From the NCBI RefSeq assembly GCF_900108245.1, contig NZ_FNUY01000002.1:1-64000 (forward strand): a DNA stretch of 64,000 bases, given 5' to 3'. Below, one piece after another: positions 25,085 through 33,094 of the stretch (positions are counted from its first letter, which is position 1; each line of letters begins with the position of its first letter). Source of the DNA: Allobosea lathyri (GTDB lineage: Bacteria; Pseudomonadota; Alphaproteobacteria; Rhizobiales; Beijerinckiaceae). The notes beneath the pieces were generated by a model, which worked only from the letters and a program-made list of their open reading frames with translations, had not been told where the DNA came from and searched no databases. The translations under genes were made by a program, and so were the position numbers.

Positions 25085-26134
25085 ATGACCACCATGCAAG
25101 CTCCCGCAAGCGCCGAGCGGTCCTCGCTCGAGGCGGCGCTGCCGCGGCTCGAACAGGCCCTGCGCGGCAATGACGTCATCGGCGCTGCCGAGCATGTGGT
25201 GATCGAGCGCCAGTTCGAGGCGGGTCAGTCGAACCCGACCTATCTGCTGCGGGCCGGCGAGCGCCGCATCGTGCTGCGCAAACAGCCCTACGGCCAGCTA
25301 TTGCCGCGCGCCCATGATGTCGTCCGTGAGCACAACATCATCAAGGCGCTCCACGGGGTGGGTTTTGCCGCGCCGCGGCCGCTCTTCGCCAGCGAGGATC
25401 GCGAGATTATCGGCACGAGCTTCTTCGTGATGGATTATGTCGCCGGCGCCGTCCATTCCGACCCGGCCTTGCCCGAACATGCCCCGGCCGAGCGCCGGGC
25501 GGTTTACCAGGCGATGGCTGGCACCATGGCGCGGCTTCACCGGGTAGATCCTGCGGTTCTGGAACAGGCCGGCATCAAGCCGCGCGGCGATTTCATCGGC
25601 CGGCAGGTCGGCGTCTGGCGTGGCGCCTATCTCGCCGCGCAGACGCAGGACGATCCGCGGATCGAGGCCGTCGGGCAATGGCTTATCGACCGCAAGCCCA
25701 CGGCGGAGAACATCGGCATCGTCCATGGCGACTATCGCATCGAGAACCTGATCTTCAGGGGCAACGAGGTCGCGGCGGTGCTCGACTGGGAATTATGCAC
25801 TGTCGGCGAGCCGCTGGCCGATCTCGCCTATTGCTGCATCTGGCACCACCTGCCGCAGATCGTGCTGAACGGTCTCGCCGATCAGGATCTTGCCGCGCTC
25901 GGCATCCCCGATGAGGCGGAGTTCCTTGATTTCTACGCACAGGCATCCGGGATCGATGCGGCGCCGACGCGCGGCTATTTCCTCGCCTTCGCCTTCTATC
26001 GGCTCGCCGCAATTCTGCAGGGCGTCTACAAACGGGCGCTCGACGGCAATGCGGCGTCGCCGCAAGCGCTGACGCGCGGCAGGGTCGCCGAGCTGTGCCT
26101 CACGCAGGCTGCTGCCTTCGCCGCCCGCGCCTAA
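25085..26134 (+). CDS. Phosphotransferase family protein, ACAD10/LvaA-like kinase
   Basis: 349 residues, 4 nt after the ligase stop. Choline/aminoglycoside-kinase fold: VIERQFEAGQSNPTYLLRAGERRIVLRKQPYG (nucleotide loop and Lys), catalytic HGDYRIENLIF, and metal-binding DWELCTVGEPLADLAYC. Relatives encoded beside acyl-CoA dehydrogenases include LvaA of the levulinate pathway and the kinase domain of mammalian ACAD10/11, which phosphorylate 4-hydroxyacyl-CoA so the hydroxyl can be eliminated. The ACAD at 20466 could be its partner. The assignment to hydroxyacyl-CoA phosphorylation is inference from family and context. Confidence 0.9.
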   Translation: MTTMQAPASAERSSLEAALPRLEQALRGNDVIGAAEHVVIERQFEAGQSNPTYLLRAGERRIVLRKQPYGQLLPRAHDVVREHNIIKALHGVGFAAPRPLFASEDREIIGTSFFVMDYVAGAVHSDPALPEHAPAERRAVYQAMAGTMARLHRVDPAVLEQAGIKPRGDFIGRQVGVWRGAYLAAQTQDDPRIEAVGQWLIDRKPTAENIGIVHGDYRIENLIFRGNEVAAVLDWELCTVGEPLADLAYCCIWHHLPQIVLNGLADQDLAALGIPDEAEFLDFYAQASGIDAAPTRGYFLAFAFYRLAAILQGVYKRALDGNAASPQALTRGRVAELCLTQAAAFAARA

Positions 26135-26148
26135 GGCGGGGACGTCGC

Positions 26149-26934
26149 TCAGATCGCCGTGTAGCCGCCGTCGATCGCCAGCACCTGACCGCTGATATGG
26201 GCGCTTGCATCGGAAGCGAAGAGCAGAGCGGCGCCCTTGAGATCCTGCGGTCCGCCAAGCTCGCCTCGCGGCGTATGAGCGACAAGCTGCGCCTCGTGCT
26301 GACCCAGCGTTGCAGCGGTCAGCTTCGAGGGAAAGTAACCCGGCGCGAGCGCATTGACGGTAATGCCGAGCGGGCCCCATTCGGCGGCAAGGGCACGGGT
26401 GAAATTGATCAGGCCACCCTTGGCCGTGTTGTAGCCGATCGTGCCGACGAGATCGGGGTGATGGCCACGCAGCCCCTCGATCGAGGCGATGTTGATGATC
26501 CGGCCACGCTTCGACGGCACCATCCAGCGTTTCGCCACGGCCTGCGTCAGCAGGAAGATGCCGGTGAGGTTGACCGCCATGACCTTCTGCCAGCCCTCCA
26601 GCGGGTGGTCGACGGTCGGCGCGCCCCAGGACGTCCCGGCATTGTTGACGAGAATATCGACCTGGGAATGGCGATCGGCGATCCAGTCGCAAAGCTTCGC
26701 TGCGCCATCGGCCTGCGAAAGATCGCAGGGGAAGCCATCGGCCTCGATGCCTTGCGCCCTGAGCGAGGACACCGCCGTCTCCAGCTCGGAGGCCTTGCGG
26801 GCTACCAGAACGACGCGCGCACCGAATTCGCCGAGCGCCTCCGCGATTTGCAGGCCGAGTCCGCGGGAGCCACCGGTGACGATGGCGACCCGGCCGGTCA
26901 GGTCGAGCAGGGCATGCAGGGGGCTGGACGACAT
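26149..26934 (-). CDS. SDR family oxidoreductase
   Basis: 261 residues from the ATG at 26934; no strong ribosome site is visible. Motifs TGGSRGLG (about 18-25), NNAG, IASIEG, YNTAK and ISGQVLAIDGGYTAI give a classical SDR with gluconate-5-dehydrogenase-like architecture; VARKASELE suggests NADP. It converges on the kinase gene with only 14 nt between stops. It is divergent from the MaoC gene, with a degenerate FadR-type site in the shared promoter region. Confidence 0.92.
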   Translation of the reverse strand: MSSSPLHALLDLTGRVAIVTGGSRGLGLQIAEALGEFGARVVLVARKASELETAVSSLRAQGIEADGFPCDLSQADGAAKLCDWIADRHSQVDILVNNAGTSWGAPTVDHPLEGWQKVMAVNLTGIFLLTQAVAKRWMVPSKRGRIINIASIEGLRGHHPDLVGTIGYNTAKGGLINFTRALAAEWGPLGITVNALAPGYFPSKLTAATLGQHEAQLVAHTPRGELGGPQDLKGAALLFASDASAHISGQVLAIDGGYTAI

Positions 26935-26993
26935 GGCAAGGCTTTCGGCTTCGATGCGGCCAAGGCTGCCCGCGTGTTGACCACCATTCATTT

Positions 26994-27004
26994 CTGTTGG
27001 ACAA
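26994..27004. promoter_or_regulatory. FadR-family operator, degenerate copy 5
   Basis: CTGTTGGACAA keeps the GT...AC core and right arm of TTGTCGGACAA with two mismatches. It lies between the SDR start (26934, minus) and the MaoC start (27055, plus), the only other divergent promoter of the block. Confidence 0.45.
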
Positions 27005-27054
27005 GTCAATAACCCGACAGATGATGAAAGCAAGCCCGAAGCGCGGGCTCCGGA

Positions 27055-27573
27055 ATGGCGATGACGAAGGCGGAAACACAAGGGGACGGGGATATGGCGG
27101 GGGAGGTCGATCGCTGGCGCGTGCCCTTCGTCGTCGGGCAGGAACTCGCCGCCGAAATCGTCTTCACGCCTGACTCCGTCCGGGCCTTCGCGACGCTGAC
27201 CAACGACACCAATCCACTCCATCACGACGCGGCGCTGGCGGCGGAGACACGGTTCGGAGGTTTAATCGCCAGCGGCACCCAGACGACCGGCCTGCTGCTC
27301 GGAAGCCTCGCCAATCACATTTTCCCAGATAACGCATCGCTCGGGCTCGGCTGCGCCTTCCAGCTCAGGAAAGCGGTGCCGGCCGATGCGGTCATGATGG
27401 CGCGGTGGATCGTCCGGACCATCACGCCGAAGCCGTCGCTGCGCGGCGTGATCATGACCCTTGAAGGTGGCCTCTTCGACAAGGCGGATATGGCGTTCGT
27501 CGAGGCGACGGCAACGATCGCGGTCATGCCGCACGAGGCCCTGAGCCGCGATGCCGGGCGCGGATCGAATTAG
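27055..27573 (+). CDS. MaoC-like (R)-specific dehydratase
   Basis: 172 residues from the ATG at 27055; a second ATG at 27094 with GGGGAC before it could be the true start (159 residues). Hot-dog fold with the hydratase-2 motif: FATLTNDTNPLHHDAALAAETRFGGLIASGTQTTGLL contains the Asp/His pair used to add or remove water on enoyl-CoA. It should interconvert a 2-enoyl-CoA and its (R)-3-hydroxyacyl-CoA. The stereochemistry is opposite to the FadB hydratase, a combination seen in side-chain pathways with branched substrates. It is followed after 134 nt by the regulator gene. Confidence 0.88.
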   Translation: MAMTKAETQGDGDMAGEVDRWRVPFVVGQELAAEIVFTPDSVRAFATLTNDTNPLHHDAALAAETRFGGLIASGTQTTGLLLGSLANHIFPDNASLGLGCAFQLRKAVPADAVMMARWIVRTITPKPSLRGVIMTLEGGLFDKADMAFVEATATIAVMPHEALSRDAGRGSN

Positions 27574-27707
27574 CCGATGCGGATCATCAACAGCGATGGC
27601 GGTGGACATTCGCATCCAAGGCCAGGCTGCCTGCAGTCTGCAGCAATCCGGCAACGCAAGACGTGCTATGGCGGTTTTTCGATTAGCCTTCCGATCTTCA
27701 CCTGACC

Positions 27708-28460
27708 ATGCCCAGCGATGGTAGTGCCGTGACAAACCAGACCTTCAAGAAGCTCGATACCGCTCCCGTCTACCGCCTGGTCTTCGACACGATCGAGCAG
27801 CAGATCGTGAAGGGCGAACTGAAGCCCGGCGTCCTGCTGCCGACCGAGACCCACCTCGCCGAGCAGTTCGGCGTCAACCGCTCGACCGTGCGAGAAGGCA
27901 TCCGCATGCTTGAGGAGAGCGGCCTTGTCCAGCGCAAGTCGGGCCAGCGGCTGCAGGTCACCCTGCCGCATATCAACGCGACTGCGGCCCGCACGAGCCG
28001 CCTGCTACGCCTGCACGAAGTCACCTTCCGCGAATTGTGGGAGGCATCGATCGCCATCGAGCCGGTCGTTGCCCGCTATGCGGCCGAGCGCATCACGGCG
28101 CCGGAACTGGCTCTGCTTCAACAGAATGTCGCGGAGATGGAAAAGGCGATCAACGATCATGTCGAGGTCGTCAGGCTCGACATCGTCTTCCACGATCTGA
28201 TCGCCCAGGCGGCGCGCAATCGCGCACTAGGCCTGGCGCGCGAGCCGATCAGCCAGCTCTTCATGCCCGCGGGCAAGGCCATTCTCCCGCGCCTCAAGAC
28301 GCAGAAGCGCATCATCGACGCTCATCACGCCCTCCTGAAGGCTCTGAAGGAGCGCGACGCCGACGAGGCCGCTGCCTGGATGCATCGCCATATCGCCGAT
28401 TTCAAGCGTGGTTTCGAACAGACCGGCCTCGATATCGACAGGCCGCTGGAGAGCTTCTGA
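27708..28460 (+). CDS. GntR-family regulator, FadR subfamily
   Basis: 250 residues from the ATG at 27708; a GTG at 27729 is an alternative start. The N-terminal winged helix-turn-helix (residues 19-85) has LKPGVLLPTETHLAEQFGVNRSTVREGIRMLEESGLVQRKSGQR. The C-terminal FCD ligand domain has EASIAIEPVVARYAAERI, VFHDLIAQAARN and AHHALLKALKERDADEAAAWMHRHI, with its metal/ligand Asp and His residues. As the only FadR-type regulator in the acyl-CoA block, and as that subfamily binds TNGTNNNACNA words, it is the best candidate for the TTGTCSGACAA sites. The ligand is probably a pathway acid or its CoA ester. Confidence 0.92.
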   Translation: MPSDGSAVTNQTFKKLDTAPVYRLVFDTIEQQIVKGELKPGVLLPTETHLAEQFGVNRSTVREGIRMLEESGLVQRKSGQRLQVTLPHINATAARTSRLLRLHEVTFRELWEASIAIEPVVARYAAERITAPELALLQQNVAEMEKAINDHVEVVRLDIVFHDLIAQAARNRALGLAREPISQLFMPAGKAILPRLKTQKRIIDAHHALLKALKERDADEAAAWMHRHIADFKRGFEQTGLDIDRPLESF

Positions 28461-28623
28461 AAAGCTGCCTGCGAAATCAGTTGGCGTCTCTTTCTCGGCG
28501 GCCGGTCCCTGAGATCGCTGGCCATGCGGAGCGGGTTGCAGTTGGCGGGCATGCCCCATCCTGCGCCGCTTCAAAGCAAGCCGGGCCTGTCATTGCGACA
28601 GCGGCGCCTACGATGCGCTCTCT

Positions 28624-30234
28624 TCAATGCGCGAGCATGAATTCGGCCGCGCGCTCTCCGACCATCATCGCCGGAGCGTTGGTGTTGCCTGAGGGGATCG
28701 TCGGAAAGACCGAGGCGTCCGCGATGCGCAGGCCGCTGAAACCGTGCACCCTGAGCTTGGCATCGACGACGGAATCCGCTGGATCTGGCCCCATGCGACA
28801 GGTTCCGCAGGGGTGGAAGACGGAATAGGCCTGTTGCCGGATGGCCTCGAGCTGCGCTTGGTCATCGGCGCAGTCTGGTCCCGGGCGGACTTCGCTCTCG
28901 ATCAGTGCGGCGAAGGTCGGGGTCGATGCCAGGCGCCGCAGGAAGCGTGCACCGACGAGCATGTCGCGGATATCCTGTTCATCGGAGAGATAGTTCGGTT
29001 CGATTACCGGCGTGGTGTGAGGATCGGACGAGCGGATCGCGACATGGCCGCGGCTGTGCGGCCGGCAGGGCGAGACGCTGGTGCTGAAGCCGGAGAATGG
29101 ATCCGGCTTCATCAAGGCGCGCACGCCGGGCAGGGCGCGCTCATAGCTCAGCGGGGAGAAATAGAGCTGCATGTCCGGGCGGTCGAGCCCCGGCCGTGTC
29201 TTGAAGAAGCCGCCGCCCTGATTGACGCTGAGCGACAGCGGGCCGCTGCGGTGAAGCACATATTTCAATGCCATCCCGACGCGGCCGGACCAGGAGAGCA
29301 GCGCTTCGTTCAGGCTCGGTTGCCGCGAGCGATAGACATGGTCGTAGCAGAGATGGTCCTGAAGATGCGCACCCACGGCTGGCAATGCGTGCACAGGCGA
29401 TATTCCGTATCGCGCGAGAAGTTCGGGAGCGCCGATGCCGGAGAGCTGCAGGAGCTGGGGGGAATTGATTGCGCCGGCCGCGACGACGATCTCGCCTGTC
29501 GTACGGAAATTGACGCGCTGTCCATCGCGCCAGCCTTCCACTCCGACCGCGCGGCGCCCTTCGAACAGAATGCGCGAAGCCAGAACGTCGGTCTCGACCT
29601 TCACGCGTCCGGTCTTGCGGGCCGGGTGCAGATAGGCGCGCGCCGCCGATTCGCGCAGGCCGCCCCGCGTCGTGATCTGGTAGATGCCTGCGCCCTCACA
29701 GCTTTCGCCGTTGAGATCGGCGTTGAAGGGCAGGCCGGCTTCCTGCGCCGCCTTGACGAAGATCGGCGTCAGGGGATGGACCGCCGACGCGATGTCCTCG
29801 ACATGCAGGGGGCCGCCCGCGCCATGCCAGGCCGAGGCGCCGAGCGCGTGATCCTCCATGCGGCGATAGGCGGAGAGGACCTCGCGCCAGCCCCAGCCGG
29901 GATTGCCCATGCGCTCCCAGCCGTCGAAATCCTCGGGCTGGCCGCGCATATAGACCATCGCGTTGATCGCGCTCGATCCGCCCACGACCTTGCCGCGCGG
30001 CTGGTAGATCTCACGGCCGGCGAGGCCGGGCTGGCTTTCGGTCCGGTACATCCAGTTCAGGCGCGGGTGGTAGAAGGTCCTGCCGTAGCCGATCGGCAGA
30101 TGCAGCCAGGGGTTCAGGTCCCGTGGCCCGGCCTCCAGCACGAGGATGCGGCCCCGCCCGGCCAATGCGAGGCGTCCGGCCAGCGCGCAGCCGGCCGAGC
30201 CGGCGCCGATGACGATGACATCCCATTCCTCCAA
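28624..30234 (-). CDS. GMC-family FAD oxidoreductase, choline-dehydrogenase-like
   Basis: 536 residues, standard for the family; MEEWDVIVIGAGSAGCALAGRLA binds FAD at the N-terminus. The PROSITE-type segment GREIYQPRGKVVGGSSAINAMVYMRG follows. The active-site region HPCGTCRMGPDPADSVVDAKLRVHG and the C-terminal FPTIPSGNTNAPAMMVGERAAEFM are complete. It oxidises an alcohol to an aldehyde; BetA is a close paralogue type. The promoter carries a copy of the MocR operator, linking it to the aldehyde dehydrogenase and importer genes downstream of mocR. Confidence 0.93.
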   Translation of the reverse strand: MEEWDVIVIGAGSAGCALAGRLALAGRGRILVLEAGPRDLNPWLHLPIGYGRTFYHPRLNWMYRTESQPGLAGREIYQPRGKVVGGSSAINAMVYMRGQPEDFDGWERMGNPGWGWREVLSAYRRMEDHALGASAWHGAGGPLHVEDIASAVHPLTPIFVKAAQEAGLPFNADLNGESCEGAGIYQITTRGGLRESAARAYLHPARKTGRVKVETDVLASRILFEGRRAVGVEGWRDGQRVNFRTTGEIVVAAGAINSPQLLQLSGIGAPELLARYGISPVHALPAVGAHLQDHLCYDHVYRSRQPSLNEALLSWSGRVGMALKYVLHRSGPLSLSVNQGGGFFKTRPGLDRPDMQLYFSPLSYERALPGVRALMKPDPFSGFSTSVSPCRPHSRGHVAIRSSDPHTTPVIEPNYLSDEQDIRDMLVGARFLRRLASTPTFAALIESEVRPGPDCADDQAQLEAIRQQAYSVFHPCGTCRMGPDPADSVVDAKLRVHGFSGLRIADASVFPTIPSGNTNAPAMMVGERAAEFMLAH

Positions 30235-30293
30235 GACGGACTCCCTGCCGCTTCCGGCGTTGGCTGAGCATCAGGCTCTAGGGTGAATTGGGC

Positions 30294-30333
30294 TTGTCGC
30301 TAAGGGCCATTCTGTTCGAAGCGCCAGTCCAAT
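30294..30333 (-). promoter_or_regulatory. MocR composite operator, site 2 (GMC promoter)
   Basis: Read on the minus strand: ATTGGACT (30326-30333), 11 nt, CAGAATGGCCCTT (30302-30314), then AGCCCAATT about 7 nt on. The first two elements keep the exact spacing of sites 1 and 3. It lies 60 nt upstream of the GMC start. Confidence 0.7.
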
Positions 30334-30345
30334 CGATATCCGAGA

Positions 30346-31830
30346 TCAGGCCGATGCGAGATCGTCGATCGCCTGTCGCAGCCCCAGGACGCCGGCCTGG
30401 ATCTGCACAGGCGTGAAGCCGCTGAAGCCGAGGACGAGCCCGTCGCGCTCCACCGGCTCCAGCCCAAAGCGACTGATCGGCGCCACCGTGATGCCGCGTC
30501 GAGCCGCAGCCTGCGTAACCGCGACGGCGTCCAGACCATTGCGCAGGAAGCCTATGGTGTGCATGCCGGTATGGGTGGGTATGACCGCGAGATCACCTGT
30601 CAGATGCTCGCCGGCGGCCTCGATCAGCGCTTGATGCCGCTCCTGATAGAGCTTGCGCATGCGCCGGACATGGGTGGCGAAATGTCCCTCGACGATGAAG
30701 TCGGCGACGATGCCCTGCAGGGCCGTCGGCACGCCCGGCGAATAGGCGTCGAGGCAGATGCCGATCTGCTCGGCGAGCTGGGGCGGAGCGACGAGGAAGC
30801 CGAGGCGCAGCGACGGAAACAGCGTCTTCGAGAACGTGCCGACATAGATCACACGGCCGGTCAGGTCGATGCTGGTCAGCGTCGCCATAGGCGCGCCCTG
30901 GAAGCAGAACTCTCCGTCCCAGTCATCCTCGATGATCCAGGCGGAACTCGCCTGCGCCGCCTCCAGCAAGGCAAGCCGCCGCTCCAGGCTCATCTTGGCG
31001 CCAAGCGGTTGCTGATGAGCCGGCGTGACGAAGGCGAGCTTGAAATCCGGCGCGCGGCGCAGGCCTTCCTCCACGACGAGTCCGGCCTCGTCGACGGGCA
31101 CGGGCACAATGTCGGCGCCCGACAGGATCAGGCTGTTACGGGCGCCGATCGCGCCTGGATTCTCGAACCAGACCTTGTCGCCGGGATTGATCAGCGTCGC
31201 GGCCAGCAGCTGGAAGGCCTGCTGCGCGCCGGCGACGATGAAGATTTGCTGCCACTCGCAGGCGATGCCGCGATTGAGCCGCAGATGGGCCGCGATCGCC
31301 TGGCGCAGCACGGCTTCGCCATGGGGATCGGGATAGCCGAGGACCTGATAGCGGGGCTTGCGCCAGTGCCGGCCGGAGAGCTTGGCCCATTGCGCCATCG
31401 GGAAGGCGTCAAAGGCGGGCATTGCCGTGGTGAAGGCGCGCGGCTGGTGTGGCAGGCGTGCGCCGAACAGTTTTGAGGCCGAGTCCATGGCCTGCGCCAG
31501 CCGGACTTTCGCCGTCGGCACGGCGATCGCCGCTGTGGCAGGCGCCAGGCGTTCGCTCGCCAGCGCCTGGCTGACATAGGTGCCGGCACCCACACGGGTC
31601 TCGACAAGGCCTTCGGCGGCGAGCCGCTCGAAGCTCTCGACGATGGTGGTGCGGGCCACTCCAAATTCCTGCGCCAGCGTACGCGTTGCGGGCAGGCGCT
31701 CGCCGACCTTGAGCGCACCGGTCAGGATCAGTTCGCGCAAGCCGACGCAGATCTGGATGCTGAGCCCATACGGCCCGTCGCGATCCAGCACGATCGATTG
31801 CAGCAGGACGCCTTCTTCGCGTTTGACCAT
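30346..31830 (-). CDS. MocR/PdxR-type regulator with aminotransferase domain
   Basis: 494 residues. The N-terminal GntR winged helix (residues 20-92) contains LKVGERLPATRTLAQEFGVARTTIVESFERLAAEGLVETRVGAGTYV. The rest is a fold-type-I aminotransferase domain. The PLP-binding Lys is in YVGTFSKTLFPSLRLGF, the Asp in IIEDDWDGEF, and GYPDPHGEAVLRQAI is the usual subdomain. MocR proteins sense an amine, amino acid or vitamer through PLP. It is divergent from the enolase-aldehyde dehydrogenase operon and flanked by three matching operators, so it very likely controls both neighbouring units and the Pot importer. Confidence 0.95.
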   Translation of the reverse strand: MVKREEGVLLQSIVLDRDGPYGLSIQICVGLRELILTGALKVGERLPATRTLAQEFGVARTTIVESFERLAAEGLVETRVGAGTYVSQALASERLAPATAAIAVPTAKVRLAQAMDSASKLFGARLPHQPRAFTTAMPAFDAFPMAQWAKLSGRHWRKPRYQVLGYPDPHGEAVLRQAIAAHLRLNRGIACEWQQIFIVAGAQQAFQLLAATLINPGDKVWFENPGAIGARNSLILSGADIVPVPVDEAGLVVEEGLRRAPDFKLAFVTPAHQQPLGAKMSLERRLALLEAAQASSAWIIEDDWDGEFCFQGAPMATLTSIDLTGRVIYVGTFSKTLFPSLRLGFLVAPPQLAEQIGICLDAYSPGVPTALQGIVADFIVEGHFATHVRRMRKLYQERHQALIEAAGEHLTGDLAVIPTHTGMHTIGFLRNGLDAVAVTQAAARRGITVAPISRFGLEPVERDGLVLGFSGFTPVQIQAGVLGLRQAIDDLASA

Positions 31831-31865
31831 ATCGTCTCCAAGTCAGCGATTCCCCATCCTTGGAG

Positions 31866-31913
31866 ATTGGACTGCTGCTTTCGTCAGAATGGACCTTGGG
31901 CTCAGACCAATTT
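31866..31913 (+). promoter_or_regulatory. MocR composite operator, site 1 (mocR/enolase intergenic)
   Basis: ATTGGACT (31866-31873), 11 nt, CAGAATGGACCTT (31885-31897), 6 nt, AGACCAATTT (31904-31913). The first and last elements are inverted copies, and TGGAC repeats directly 22 bp apart, about two helical turns, as MocR proteins prefer. It lies 35 nt from the mocR start and about 53 nt from the enolase-family start, so it may serve both. Confidence 0.75.
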
Positions 31914-31966
31914 CAAGTCCCTTTCTGACCCGCGACGCCGCCTCGCAATCTCGCAAGGGCACGGCG

Positions 31967-33094
31967 ATGGATTTGGCGGCGGCAGACATGAAGATCACCC
32001 GGCTCGAAAGCTTCACGACGCCCGATGTCGGCTTTGTCCGCGCCACCTGCGAGGATGGAAGCCAGGGCTGGGGGCAGTTCTCGCCCTATAACGCCGACAT
32101 CACGGCGACCGTCTTCCACCGTCAGGTCGCCCGCTGGGCAATTGGCGAGGACGCCTTCGCGATCGACGACCTCATCGCGACGATCGGCGAGCGCGAGCAC
32201 AAGTTTCCGGGTTCCTATCTCTGCCGGGCCATGACCGGTCTCGATACCGCGCTCTGGGACCTGCGCGGCCGGAAAGAGCGCAAGAGCGTGTGCGAACTGC
32301 TCGGCGGCACGCCGCGTCCCTTTCCCGTCTACGCGTCCAGCATGAAGCGCGGCGAGATCACGCCGGAGGCGGAGGCCGAGCGCCTCGCCCGGTTGCGCGA
32401 CATCCATGGCTACCGCGCCTTCAAATTCCGGGTCGGGCGCGAATGCGGTCGCGATCAGGATGAGTGGCCCGGCCGCACCGACGCGATCGTGCCGCAGGTC
32501 CGGGCCGCACTGGGCCAGGAAGCCACGCTGCTCGTCGATGCCAATAGCGGCTATTCGCCGGCCAGGGCGATCTCTGTCGGCCGTATGCTGCAGGACCATG
32601 GCGTGGCGCATTTCGAGGAGCCGTGCCCGTATTGGGAGCATGCCTGGACGCGCGAGGTCCGGGAGGCGCTCGATATCGACGTGACCGGCGGCGAGCAGGA
32701 TTGCGACCTGGCCGTCTGGCGCGCGATGATCGAAGGGCGCGTCGTCGATGTCGTGCAGCCGGACCTTTGCTATATCGGCGGTGTCGGGCGGATGCTCACT
32801 GTGGCGCGCTGGGCCGCCGAGGCCGGCCTGCCGGTGACGCCGCATTCGGCCAACCAGTCGATGGTGACGGTGTTCACGCTGCATGTCATGGGCGCGCTCG
32901 CCAATGCCGGTCCTTATGTCGAGTTCTCGATCGAGGGGCCTGACTACTACCCTTGGGAGCAGGGGCTGCTGCGCAACCCTCCCAAGGCTCGCGACGGCAT
33001 GGTCGCGATTCCTTCCGAGCCGGGCTGGGGCGTCGAGATCGAACCCGACTGGCTCGATCGGGCGCAGTATCATGTGACCGAGGTCTCGGCGTGA
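31967..33094 (+). CDS. Enolase-superfamily protein, mandelate racemase subgroup
   Basis: 375 residues from the ATG at 31967 with AAGGG upstream. The barrel metal ligands are visible as VDANSGY, HFEEPCPY and TGGEQDC, and the His base as TPHSANQSM. The Lys region on strand 2 reads FKFRVGRE, so the second Lys of the usual KxK pair is Arg. Family members dehydrate or epimerise sugar acids or hydroxy acids by abstracting an alpha proton. It is first in an operon with an aldehyde dehydrogenase (4-nt overlap) and a PuuB-like oxidase. The substrate is not predictable. Confidence 0.9.
   Translation: MDLAAADMKITRLESFTTPDVGFVRATCEDGSQGWGQFSPYNADITATVFHRQVARWAIGEDAFAIDDLIATIGEREHKFPGSYLCRAMTGLDTALWDLRGRKERKSVCELLGGTPRPFPVYASSMKRGEITPEAEAERLARLRDIHGYRAFKFRVGRECGRDQDEWPGRTDAIVPQVRAALGQEATLLVDANSGYSPARAISVGRMLQDHGVAHFEEPCPYWEHAWTREVREALDIDVTGGEQDCDLAVWRAMIEGRVVDVVQPDLCYIGGVGRMLTVARWAAEAGLPVTPHSANQSMVTVFTLHVMGALANAGPYVEFSIEGPDYYPWEQGLLRNPPKARDGMVAIPSEPGWGVEIEPDWLDRAQYHVTEVSA

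Noticed and set aside
23449..25179. 576-codon minus-strand frame
   Set aside because: Antisense to the CoA ligase, whose adenylation motifs are clear on the plus strand.
28744..30267. 507-codon plus-strand frame
   Set aside because: Antisense to the GMC oxidoreductase; ends of the frame do not fit any start signal.
30240..30345. Possible intrinsic terminator after mocR
   Set aside because: Inverted words there are better explained as arms of the MocR operator; no T-run is present.
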